DNA of 24,663 nucleotides from Thioalkalivibrio sp. (GTDB lineage Bacteria; Pseudomonadota; Gammaproteobacteria; Ectothiorhodospirales; Ectothiorhodospiraceae). Position numbers and translations under genes: made by a program. Positions 15,282-22,247 of this stretch are shown here, one piece after another. The DNA lies in NCBI GenBank assembly GCA_018224485.1, contig JAGTVE010000188.1, forward strand, positions 1 through 24,663, in the 5' to 3' direction. Position 1 is the stretch's first letter; each line of letters opens with the position of its first letter. Below the pieces are notes generated by a model. The model saw nothing but the letters and a program-made list of their open reading frames with translations, did no database searches and had not been told where the DNA came from.

Positions 15282-16484
15282 ATGAGGGACGCCGGGAACG
15301 AAACGGGGGCCGTCCCCCCCGCGCCCCGCGCGGTGCTGATCGGCGCCGCGCGCTACCGCCGGCACTCCTACGGCAGCAACCATCCACTGGGGATTCCGCG
15401 CGTCTCGCTGACACTGGACCTGATCCGCGCCTACGGGGCCCTGACGGCGAAGGAATTCAGCGTGTCGCGCCCGGCCACCTCGGTGGAACTCGAGCGGTTC
15501 CACACCAGCGAGTACATCGGGGCGCTGCGCCAGTGCGAGATCGATGGCAAGGTCGCGCACCGCTACCGGCAGCGGCACAATATCGGCAATTTCGAGAACC
15601 CCTTCTTTCCCGGCTTCTTCACCACGCCCGCGACCGCGGCCCAGGGGAGCATCCTCGGCGCGGAGATGCTGCTGGAGGGCCGGATCGCCTTCAGTCCGGC
15701 GGGCGGGATGCATCACGCGCGGGCGGATCAGGCGCGCGGCTTCTGCTACATCAACGATCCGGTCCTGGCGATCAACCGGCTGCGGCGGGAGGGGCTGCGG
15801 GTGCTGTACGTGGACCTCGATGCCCATCATGGCGACGGCGTCGAGGCGGCCTTCGTTCGCGATGCGCGTGTGACGACCCTGTCGCTGCACATGGACACGG
15901 CCTACGCCTATCCCTTCGAGGGCGGCGGCGCCGGCGACACGGGGCCCCTTGGCAATGCGGTGAACCTGCCGCTGCCGCGAGGGATCCACGACGACGAGTA
16001 CCGCTATGCCTTCGAACGGGTCTGGCCCGCGGTGCTGGAGATGTCGCGGCCCGACGCGGTTGTGCTGCAGGCGGGCACCGACGTCCTGGCGCCGGATCCA
16101 CTGGGCAAGTTCCGCATCTCCACCCAGCTGTTCCTGGGGATGGTCGCGCGGATCCTCGCGGACGCCCCGACTCACCCCGACGGAACGCCCCGGCTTCTGG
16201 TGCTCGGGGGAGGCGGCTACCACCCGCTGATGCTTGCGCGCTGCTGGACCGGACTGTGGGGCCTGCTTTCCGGGCGCGACCTGCCGGAGACGATCCCGGC
16301 GGAGGGCGAGGCGCTGCTGCGGGCGGTGGACTGGGATCTGGACGAGGACGAGGAGCACTTCGAGGGCCTCTTCACCCGGCGGGTCGACGAGGCGCAGGGG
16401 GGCGAATTGCGCGCTGGACTGCGCGAAGAGGTCGAGCGGCTGCTGGACACGCATCCGCTGCTGCGGATGCTGCCCCGCCGTTGA
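15282..16484 (+). CDS. Histone deacetylase-like amidohydrolase (AcuC/HDAH type)
   Basis: This 400-residue zinc hydrolase of the arginase/deacetylase superfamily would remove acetyl groups from lysine side chains, acetylpolyamines or similar amides; the natural substrate is not deducible. All catalytic positions are present: the His pair in GMHHA (H144, H145), GFCYIND, zinc ligands D180 and H182 in VDLDAHHGDG, the third ligand D267 in QAGTDVL, and the catalytic Tyr Y313 in GGGGY. The N-terminal RRHSYGSNHPLGIPR is the family's usual entry. A C-terminal segment of about 60 residues is acidic then helical. The start ATG 15282 lacks a strong ribosome binding site, but no better in-frame start precedes the conserved region. 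It stands alone between a gene-poor region and the fumarase remnant. Confidence 0.92.
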   Translation: MRDAGNETGAVPPAPRAVLIGAARYRRHSYGSNHPLGIPRVSLTLDLIRAYGALTAKEFSVSRPATSVELERFHTSEYIGALRQCEIDGKVAHRYRQRHNIGNFENPFFPGFFTTPATAAQGSILGAEMLLEGRIAFSPAGGMHHARADQARGFCYINDPVLAINRLRREGLRVLYVDLDAHHGDGVEAAFVRDARVTTLSLHMDTAYAYPFEGGGAGDTGPLGNAVNLPLPRGIHDDEYRYAFERVWPAVLEMSRPDAVVLQAGTDVLAPDPLGKFRISTQLFLGMVARILADAPTHPDGTPRLLVLGGGGYHPLMLARCWTGLWGLLSGRDLPETIPAEGEALLRAVDWDLDEDEEHFEGLFTRRVDEAQGGELRAGLREEVERLLDTHPLLRMLPRR

Positions 16485-16524
16485 TGCGGCCGTCTCGGCG
16501 CGGTTGACTGATCCGGCACGCGGC

Positions 16525-16983
16525 TCAGGCGAGGGCGACCGGGATGCGCCCGATGCGGGCGCGCCATTCCCGCGGTCCGGTGATGTGCACGCTGGTGCCC
16601 TCGCTGTCCACCGCGACGGTGACCGGCATGTCGCGCACCTCGAATTCGTAGATCGCCTCCATACCGAGGTCCTCGAAGGCGACCACTTGCGCCGAGCGTA
16701 TCGCCTTCGCGACGAGGTAGGCGGCACCGCCCACCGCGATCAGGTAGGCGGAGCGGTTTTCCCGGATCGCATCGATCGCGGCGGGACCGCGCTCGCCCTT
16801 GCCGATCATCGCGATCAGGCCGGTCTGCTCCAGCATCGTGCGGGTGAACCTGTCCATGCGGGTCGCGGTGGTCGGGCCGGCCGGGCCCACGGCCTCGTCG
16901 CGCACCGGATCCACCGGTCCGACGTAGTAGATCACGCGGCCGGTGAAGTCGACCGGCAGCGGATCGCCCCGGTGGAGCTCGCG
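16525..16983 (-). pseudogene. Remnant of class I fumarate hydratase, C-terminal part
   Basis: About 150 residues match the C-terminal end of class I (iron-sulfur) fumarases such as FumA/FumB. Recognisable pieces include PLPVDFTGRVIYYVGPVDPV, VGPAGPTTATRMDRFT, LIAMIGKGERGP, SAYLIAVGGAAYLVAKAI, FEDLGMEAIYEFEV and MPVTVAVDSEGTSVH. Full enzymes are about 500 residues. The entire N-terminal catalytic part with the cluster-binding cysteines is absent, as are the first 50 or so residues of the beta domain. Homology stops at the edge of a palindromic repeat (16986-17011), beyond which lies an unrelated deaminase gene. The remaining frame is intact and a GTG exists inside the repeat at 17010, so a short protein could still be made, but no fumarase activity is expected. 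Confidence 0.8.
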
Positions 16984-16985
16984 AT

Positions 16986-17015
16986 GGTGGGCCCGCTGCG
17001 CTTGGCCCACCCTAC
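16986..17015. repeat. Dispersed palindromic repeat (GTAGGGTGGGC type)
   Basis: On the minus strand the sequence reads GTAGGGTGGGCCAAGCGCAG and continues to GGGCCCACC. Arms GGTGGGCC (16986-16993) and GGCCCACC (17004-17011) pair perfectly over 8 bp around a 10-nt loop. Sequences of this form (GTAGGGTGGGC, loop with GCGCAGC, GCCCACC) recur as small interspersed repeats in many gammaproteobacterial genomes. The deaminase stop codon TAG is the second to fourth base of the repeat, and the fumarase remnant begins directly after it. Confidence 0.6.
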
Positions 17016-17614
17016 GCCTGTGGCGGGGGGTCCGGAGGCGAGGGGCCGTTGTAGATGGGTCCGCCGCGTTCCACGTAGCGTCGCAGGATCGCCCGCCCCT
17101 GCCGGCGCAGCAGCGGGCCACGCACGGCGATGCCCCGACGCTGCAGTTCCCGCCGCCACCGGGGGGTCGCGGGTCCCTCGTCGAAGCCGATGGCCTCGAC
17201 GTCCGGACGGGGAGTGGAGAACACCAGCCGCTGCACCCCGCTCCATGCAATCGCGCCCAGGCACATGGTGCAGGGCGCGCTGGAACTGACCAGAACACAG
17301 GGCAGGGCAGCCAGGCTGTGAGAGCCGATGTGCTGCTGTGCCAGCGACAGGGCCTGCAGTTCGGCATGGGCCGCGGCGCAGCAGCTGGCGATGGTGGTGT
17401 TCACGGCGGCCCCGAGACGTTCCCGGTCGTCCATGTGGTAGACGGCCGCCGCGAAGGGTCCGCCGCCACCGTGTTCGACGTGCTCCCGCGCGAGGCCGAG
17501 CACCTCCGCGAGCCGTTCGCGGTCGTCCGCGCCTGGCGCGGGCCGTCGCATCCAGTCACGCAGCCATCCCGGTTGTTCCAGCCGGATCACGATGGTCGCT
17601 TCGTTGTCGGGCAT
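17012..17614 (-). CDS. Nucleoside/guanine deaminase-like protein
   Basis: This 200-residue protein has the CMP/dCMP deaminase zinc-binding fold. The catalytic HAE motif is H83-A84-E85 and the zinc cysteines are C115 and C118 in PCTMC. The C-terminal YVERGGPIYNG is like that of guanine deaminase (GuaD) and related single-domain nucleoside deaminases, so the likely reaction is hydrolytic deamination of a purine base or a nucleoside; the exact substrate is uncertain. The N-terminal 25 residues (IVIRLEQPGWLRDWM) are slightly longer than in most relatives. The stop codon is supplied by the border of a palindromic repeat, so the last few residues (PSPPDPPPQA) may be a replaced end. No strong ribosome binding site is visible at ATG 17614. 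The gene diverges from parA across 152 bp. Confidence 0.82.
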   Translation of the reverse strand: MPDNEATIVIRLEQPGWLRDWMRRPAPGADDRERLAEVLGLAREHVEHGGGGPFAAAVYHMDDRERLGAAVNTTIASCCAAAHAELQALSLAQQHIGSHSLAALPCVLVSSSAPCTMCLGAIAWSGVQRLVFSTPRPDVEAIGFDEGPATPRWRRELQRRGIAVRGPLLRRQGRAILRRYVERGGPIYNGPSPPDPPPQA

Positions 17615-17766
17615 CCGCGGCGCCCCGGGGCATTGGTCTGTGCAGAGCGTAGCGCGGATCGCCGTCGCGTGCTCTCGCATCGAGCGCCAGTCCGGAGTCC
17701 CGGAAGACGGGCAGCGCGAGGCCGTTTTTGGCACAATCGGGTCAGCGGGGATCGCGGGGGACGGCC

Positions 17767-18531
17767 ATGCGCAGGGTGGTGTTCAACCAGAAGGGCGGAG
17801 TCGGAAAATCCACCATAACAGTTAATCTAGCCGCAATCAGTGCCGATCAGGGCCTTAAAACCCTCGTTGTCGATCTCGATCCGCAGGCCAATTCGACCCA
17901 GTACCTGCTCGGGCCCGACCACATCGGGTCGGGCCCGACACTTGCCGACTTCTTCGATCAGGTCCTGAATTTCAAGCTCAATCCCCGGGACAGCAGCGAA
18001 TTCGTCACCGCGACTCCCTTTCCCAATCTGCATCTGATGCCCTCGCATCCCGACCTCGAGGACCTGCAGGGCAAGCTGGAGTCCCGGTACAAGATCTACA
18101 AGCTGCGCGAGGCGCTCGAGCAGCTCGGCAGCGACTATGAACGGATCTGGATCGATACTCCTCCCGCGCTCGGATTCTACACACGATCGGCGCTGATCGC
18201 CGGCGATCGCTGTCTGATTCCGTTTGATTGCGACGACTTTTCACGCCGGGCGCTTTACACGCTGATGCAAAACGTGCAGGAGATCCGCCTGGATCACAAT
18301 CGCGCGCTGTCGGTCGAGGGGATCGTCGTGAACCAGTTCCAGTCCCGCGCCTCGTTGCCGCGCCGGATCGTGGAGGAGCTGGATCGGGAGGGACTCCCGG
18401 TACTGAGGCCCTATCTGTCGACCTCGGTGAGGATCCGCGAGTCACACGGTCAGTCGAGACCGATGATTCATCTCGATCCGCGGCACAAGGTGACGCAGGA
18501 GTACCTGAAACTGCACGAGGCGCTGGAGTGA
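17767..18531 (+). CDS. Orphan ParA-family ATPase
   Basis: This 254-residue ATPase of the ParA/Soj group shows deviant Walker A QKGGVGKST (8-16), A' motif VVDLDPQANST (34-44) and Walker B IWIDTPPALG. These proteins dimerise on ATP, bind DNA non-specifically, and move plasmids, chromosomes or protein cargo. The usual ParB partner gene and parS-like sites are missing, so it is an orphan that may position some other cargo. Differences from chromosomal ParA include a short N-terminus with no DNA-binding leader and a C-terminal part with RPMIHLDPRHKVTQEYLKLH. ATG 17767 with GGGGGAC upstream is preferred over an in-frame ATG 39 bases earlier, whose extra residues look non-coding. Within the gene, two copies of the 10-bp palindrome TCGGGCCCGA lie exactly 20 bp apart. 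The mogA gene follows after 34 bp. Confidence 0.88.
   Translation: MRRVVFNQKGGVGKSTITVNLAAISADQGLKTLVVDLDPQANSTQYLLGPDHIGSGPTLADFFDQVLNFKLNPRDSSEFVTATPFPNLHLMPSHPDLEDLQGKLESRYKIYKLREALEQLGSDYERIWIDTPPALGFYTRSALIAGDRCLIPFDCDDFSRRALYTLMQNVQEIRLDHNRALSVEGIVVNQFQSRASLPRRIVEELDREGLPVLRPYLSTSVRIRESHGQSRPMIHLDPRHKVTQEYLKLHEALE
17909..17938. repeat. Two 10-bp palindromes two helical turns apart in parA
   Basis: TCGGGCCCGA occurs at 17909-17918 and again at 17929-17938, start to start 20 bp. Each copy is a perfect palindrome, so a dimer could bind both on one face of the DNA. They lie inside the coding sequence, encoding parts of LLGPDHIGSGPT. GC-rich codons could also produce this by chance. Confidence 0.4.
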
Positions 18532-18565
18532 CTCCACACCGGCGCGGGGAAGCGGAGGAGAGGAC

Positions 18566-19114
18566 ATGCACAGGTCGGCACGCATCGGAATCCTGACCGT
18601 ATCCGACCGGGCCAGCCGCGGCGAGTACCGGGACGAGGGCGGGCCGGCCATCGAGGCCTGGCTGGATGCGGCGCTGACCACCCCGTGGGTTGCGCTGCGG
18701 CGCGTGATTCCAGATGAACTGCACGAGGTCGAGACCACACTTGCGACGCTCGCGGACACGGAGGGCTGCTGCCTGATCGTGACCACCGGCGGCACCGGGC
18801 CGGCGCCGCGCGACGTCACCCCGGAGGCCACCGAGGCCGTGTGCGACAAGCTGCTGCCAGGCTTCGGCGAACAGATGCGGGCGGTGTCCCTCCGCCACGT
18901 ACCGACCGCAATCCTGTCCCGCCAGACCGCCGGCATCAGGGGCGGTGCGCTGATCGTGAACCTGCCCGGCAAGCCCTCGGCAATCGCCGAGTGCCTGGAC
19001 GCGGTCTTCCCGGCGATACCCTATTGCGTGGATCTGATCGGCGGACCGTATCTGGAGACGGACCCGGTGCGCGTGCCCTCGTTTCGGCCGGCACATGCCA
19101 GGCCACCGGATTGA
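18566..19114 (+). CDS. mog: Molybdopterin adenylyltransferase MogA
   Basis: MogA adenylates molybdopterin with ATP before molybdate insertion in molybdenum cofactor synthesis, in the cytoplasm. The 182-residue protein has the MoaB/Mog fold signatures in order: GILTVSDRASRGEYRDEGGP near the start, TTGGTGPAPRDVTPEAT with the active-site Asp, and SRQTAGIRGGALIVNLPGKPSAI, which contacts the pterin. Length fits MogA (E. coli Mog is 195) and the sequence is closer to it than to MoaB. A strong GGAGGAGAGG Shine-Dalgarno precedes ATG 18566. It is 34 bp after the parA-like gene and probably shares its transcript, though no functional link is evident. No other moa or mob gene is present in the window. 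Confidence 0.9.
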   Translation: MHRSARIGILTVSDRASRGEYRDEGGPAIEAWLDAALTTPWVALRRVIPDELHEVETTLATLADTEGCCLIVTTGGTGPAPRDVTPEATEAVCDKLLPGFGEQMRAVSLRHVPTAILSRQTAGIRGGALIVNLPGKPSAIAECLDAVFPAIPYCVDLIGGPYLETDPVRVPSFRPAHARPPD

Positions 19115-19118
19115 AGCG

Positions 19119-19139
19119 CGGCCGGGCCAGTCCCGGCCG
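19119..19139. terminator. Hairpin terminator between convergent mog and DUF302 genes
   Basis: CGGCCGGG (19119-19126) and CCCGGCCG (19132-19139) form a perfect 8-bp stem with a 5-nt loop. It begins 5 nt after the mog stop codon and ends 10 nt before the end of the convergent DUF302 gene. No T-tract follows on either strand, but the position and stem strength fit a bidirectional terminator. Confidence 0.5.
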
Positions 19140-19148
19140 TGCAGGGTC

Positions 19149-19643
19149 TCAGAACGCGGTCGCGTTATCGACCACGCGGTCGAGCAGGTCCTCGACGTTC
19201 TCCAGCGCCGCGCGGGTCTCCTCGTCACCGACAATCGGGACACGCTTATAGCCGACGTAGACGGTGCCCGGCTCGGCGGACAGTTCATAGATCGCGATTA
19301 CGTAGGGACAGAACACGATGCTGTGGGGGTCGGCCTCCATCATGCGCCGGGAGTAGATCGCACTGCAGAACTCCAGTGACTCCCCGTGCAGGTAGATGCT
19401 TCCCTCCGCGCCGAGGTCGCCCCCGGTACGATCCAGCATCTCTGCGATATGGCCCACCGTGTTGATCACCATGCCTTCGCCGGCGATCGCGGATTCGACC
19501 ATCTCCCGATAAAAGTCGTAGTCGCCCTCGATCGCGTAGATCCGGCGGTCTTCGGTGTCGAGCACGAGTTCCTTTGCCTGTGCGGCGGGCAGTGCGAGCA
19601 GCAGGGCGAGGGTTGCCAGGATGGCTGAGCGAAGGAGGTTCAT
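19149..19643 (-). CDS. Exported DUF302 domain protein
   Basis: This 164-residue protein has a clear signal peptide (MNLLRSAILATLALLLALPA, cleavage after AQA, residue 23), so it is periplasmic. The mature part matches DUF302: a helix region around DFYREMVESAIAGEGM, then LEFCSAIYSRRMMEADPHSIVFCPYVIAIYELSAEPG as key family stretch (here given in outline), with paired cysteines at FC and FCP. DUF302 proteins occur with sulfur, metal and cytochrome metabolism but their function is not settled. ATG 19643 is chosen over the adjacent GTG 19646; a GAGGA-like site lies upstream. The gene follows the exported 254-residue protein by about 88 bp on the same strand, which suggests a shared transcript. Confidence 0.8.
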   Translation of the reverse strand: MNLLRSAILATLALLLALPAAQAKELVLDTEDRRIYAIEGDYDFYREMVESAIAGEGMVINTVGHIAEMLDRTGGDLGAEGSIYLHGESLEFCSAIYSRRMMEADPHSIVFCPYVIAIYELSAEPGTVYVGYKRVPIVGDEETRAALENVEDLLDRVVDNATAF

Positions 19644-19731
19644 CACGGAGTCCTCAGGGTAGTCAGATGGAGTGGGAGGGTGGTTACCGGACCGGGCGCA
19701 AGTCCAGCCAGGGCGGACAGCGCCATGGTAT

Positions 19732-20496
19732 TCAGAGCGGCTCCTGTTCCTGAAAGGTCCGGGGAATGCGGAAGAACTCCGGACTCAGGGTGTCAATGGA
19801 TATGCCGGTCAGGCGCGTGACCACGTCATCGCGGACATGACGGACCTCGAGGGGCACGCCCTCCAGTCCGGGAAGCACGTTCGCGCTCATCGCCCGGGCC
19901 ACCGGCCCGCCGGCATCCAGCGCCCTGCGTGACAGCTCGAACAGCCGCTCGGTGAGCGCGTTCAGCGTCTGGAAATCGATCCGGGACAGGCCGAGGTCGT
20001 CCGGGCCCGTGACACAGGCGACGCTCTGCACCCGCCCGTCGACCCGGATCTCCTTTTCCTCGCACTGCAGCTCGCCGATCTGCCGAGTGCTCCCGGTCGT
20101 CCGGACCTCAACCTCGACCGGCGCCCGGTCGACGCCCAGGCCGAGCTGTGTCTCCAGCTCCGCACGCTCATCCTCCGGAAGTTGCTGGATCTGTATTCGC
20201 ATCTCCGCGATCATCTCCTCCATCGCCTCGATCTGGGCATCGACCACCTGCTCGTCGAAGGCCATATAGTTCCGGTTGGTCCGGTCGACGATGTACAGCG
20301 AACGGTCATTGGCATTGAAGAGCATATACCCGGCACCGCCATCGCCATCCGCGATGTCCATGCGCGCGTAGTTTCCCTTGACCAGAATCTCCGAGTTCTG
20401 ACCCGTGTTGTCCGCGAAGCGCATCAGGGCATCCGCATGCGTGGTGCCCGCGGACAGCAGCATCAGACACGCGAGCGACGCAAGGATCGGACGCAT
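19732..20496 (-). CDS. Exported protein, possibly DUF4412-like
   Basis: This 254-residue protein has a signal peptide (MRPILASLACLMLLSAGTTHA, cleavage near residue 21). The N-terminal half reads like proteins that report a bound or oxidised state: ILVKGNYARMDIADG, then YMLFNANDRSLYIVDRTNRN, a pattern seen in DUF4412 and related exported proteins. A coiled helical segment follows (about 90-120, rich in Glu/Met), then two cysteines in the LQCEEKEI and SVACVTG stretches that could form a disulfide. The C-terminal third is mixed. The function is unknown. ATG 20496 is chosen over an upstream in-frame start because it begins the signal peptide and has GGGAGGG upstream. It is 38 bp after the kinase gene, probably in one operon with it and the DUF302 gene. 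Confidence 0.65.
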   Translation of the reverse strand: MRPILASLACLMLLSAGTTHADALMRFADNTGQNSEILVKGNYARMDIADGDGGAGYMLFNANDRSLYIVDRTNRNYMAFDEQVVDAQIEAMEEMIAEMRIQIQQLPEDERAELETQLGLGVDRAPVEVEVRTTGSTRQIGELQCEEKEIRVDGRVQSVACVTGPDDLGLSRIDFQTLNALTERLFELSRRALDAGGPVARAMSANVLPGLEGVPLEVRHVRDDVVTRLTGISIDTLSPEFFRIPRTFQEQEPL

Positions 20497-20534
20497 CCTG
20501 TCACCCTCCCGAAGGGAGAAATGCCCGCTGACGG

Positions 20535-22142
20535 TCATCCGGAGACGCCCTCCGAGCGCGATCCGCGTCCCAGCATCTCTTCGAGTGCCGGCCAGCGCAA
20601 CGGATTCCCCGGTCCCGTGTGCAGGCTCGGCTCGTCCTCGCCGGGCGGCTCGACCGTGGTGCGCTGCTGCTCCATGACCTCGATGTCCGCGTCCGAGGCA
20701 TCACCGGAGCTCCTGCGGCGCTCGACGAGCCGCTCGCGCAGGGTCTCGATGTCCGCAGAGCAGTGGACGATCGCGAATCCTCCCTCGTGCCCCCGGGCGA
20801 GCTCCTGGAACGGACGGCGCTGCTCGCGTTTCATGAAGGTGGCATCGACGATCACCAGGTGACCGCCGGCAAGCAGGCGCCCGGCCAGATCCAGCAGGTG
20901 CCGGTAGACCGCGTCGATGCCCTCGGGAGAGTACATCTCTTCCTGCTGTTCCGGTGTCGGCCGGTCGTCGGGCGCAAGGCCGATCATGCGCTTGCGCTCC
21001 ACGTCGCTGCGCAGCCGGATCGCGCCGAGGCGCTCGAGGATGGCGGTGCTGATCCAGGTCTTGCCGCTGCCGGAGATGCCGTGCATCAGGATCAGGCCGG
21101 GCTGTCCCGGGACCCGCAGCCGGCTGGCCAGCTTCAGGTAGCGTTCCACCTCGGCGTCGCACTCCCGGCGCTGATCGTCGGAGATCTCCGCCTCGGCGGC
21201 GTGGATCGCGTTGACCTTCGCCCGGACCAGCGCCCGGTAGACCTGGTAGAAGGGCAGCAGCGACAGCGTCTCGAAGTCGTCCCGCCGTTCGAGATAGGCG
21301 TTCAGCACACGGTACGCGTGGGCCGGCGCACCGCGGGCATGGAGGTCCATGGTCATGAAGGCGAGCTCGGAGGCCACGTCGATCCAGCGCAGCGAGGCAT
21401 TGAACTCGATGCCATCGAAGATCGCGAGCCGCTTCCGACCCTGTTCGTCCTGGGCATACACCATGTTGCCAAGGTGCATGTCCCCATGGCAGGCGCGGAC
21501 GAAGCCGTTGGCGAGCCGCGAGCGGATCAGGGGTTCCAGACGCTCGCATGTCTCTCGTGTCCAGGATTCGAGTTCGCGCAACGGCCCGGACCGCCCCGGC
21601 GCCGCGTCGGCCGACGGCTCGAGCGCCTCGAAGTTGGCCAGCATCGGTGCCAGGACCGCCTGGGGCGTTCCATATTCCGAATCCGCCGGGGCACGATCCG
21701 CTTGCTCGTGAAAGGCGGCGACCTTCGAACCCAGCTCGTCCATCGCAGACACCGGCAGTTGTCCGCTGTCGAGAAGGCGGTCCAGTTCCTGGTCCCGGTC
21801 GAAGCGGCGCATGTGGACCGCGTATTCCAGCACCGGCCCCTCGCCGTCGACGTTCGGGTCGTCCGGCGTACCCCGGATGGTTGCGACGTCCAGATAGATG
21901 CCCGGTGCCAGCGCGCGGTTGATCTCGAGTTCCGCCGCACAGCAGCGCTGGCGGGACTCCAGGGTGGAGAAGTCCAGGAAGCCGAGATCCAGCGGTTTCT
22001 TGATCTTGTAGGCGTGCTCGCCCGCCAGCAGCAGGGTGGAGATGTGGGTCTCGATGCGTTCCACCGCTGCAGCGGGATGCGGGAACCTGGACGGTTCCGC
22101 TAGCCGTGCGAGCAGGTGATGCTGGCGTTCGAGTGCGGTCAT
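20535..22142 (-). CDS. APH-like/AAA ATPase fusion kinase
   Basis: This 535-residue cytoplasmic protein has two parts. The N-terminal 340 residues resemble aminoglycoside phosphotransferase-type kinases: YKIKKPLDLGFLDFSTLESR with a putative ATP-binding Lys (residues 45-64), the catalytic HGDMHLGN loop (219-226) and metal-binding Asp in FDGIEFN (243). The C-terminal 190 residues are a P-loop kinase-like domain with Walker A GISGSGKT (355-362), the DATFMKREQRRPF stretch and an acidic tail. This domain order is widespread in bacteria, usually annotated as a bifunctional APH/AAA family protein; the substrate is unknown. ATG 22142 is the natural start; the open frame continues upstream into antisense of mrcB but is not protein-like. 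It is the first gene of a likely three-gene operon. Confidence 0.87.
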   Translation of the reverse strand: MTALERQHHLLARLAEPSRFPHPAAAVERIETHISTLLLAGEHAYKIKKPLDLGFLDFSTLESRQRCCAAELEINRALAPGIYLDVATIRGTPDDPNVDGEGPVLEYAVHMRRFDRDQELDRLLDSGQLPVSAMDELGSKVAAFHEQADRAPADSEYGTPQAVLAPMLANFEALEPSADAAPGRSGPLRELESWTRETCERLEPLIRSRLANGFVRACHGDMHLGNMVYAQDEQGRKRLAIFDGIEFNASLRWIDVASELAFMTMDLHARGAPAHAYRVLNAYLERRDDFETLSLLPFYQVYRALVRAKVNAIHAAEAEISDDQRRECDAEVERYLKLASRLRVPGQPGLILMHGISGSGKTWISTAILERLGAIRLRSDVERKRMIGLAPDDRPTPEQQEEMYSPEGIDAVYRHLLDLAGRLLAGGHLVIVDATFMKREQRRPFQELARGHEGGFAIVHCSADIETLRERLVERRRSSGDASDADIEVMEQQRTTVEPPGEDEPSLHTGPGNPLRWPALEEMLGRGSRSEGVSG

Positions 22143-22247
22143 GGCGGTGTTGGCCGGCTGGCGCTGCAATGGCGCTGACGCAGGATTCTCTGAAAGGTAT
22201 CCACGGCTCAGGTTAACATTAGGGCTTATCCGAAATCGATCGAGTCC
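22143..22247. promoter_or_regulatory. Divergent promoter region of kinase and mrcB genes
   Basis: This 105-bp gap should carry promoters for the kinase operon (minus) and mrcB (plus). It is locally A/T-richer around GGTTAACATTAGGG (22211-22224), with a GTTAAC palindrome, but no pair of hexamers at 16-18 bp could be fixed on either strand. Confidence 0.35.

Noticed and set aside
15028..15285. 85-codon plus-strand frame overlapping the deacetylase start by ATGA
   Set aside because: The overlap is suggestive, but there is no ribosome binding site, no domain pattern and the composition is not protein-like; treated as part of the gene-poor region.
17729..17745. TTGGCAC resembling the -24 element of a sigma-54 promoter before parA
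   Set aside because: The TTGC-type -12 element is absent at the required spacing (GGTC instead).
17767..18531. ParA gene considered as part of a plasmid or integrated element partition system
   Set aside because: No parB, parS-like sites, integrase, attachment repeats or replication gene nearby; flanking genes are chromosomal housekeeping genes.
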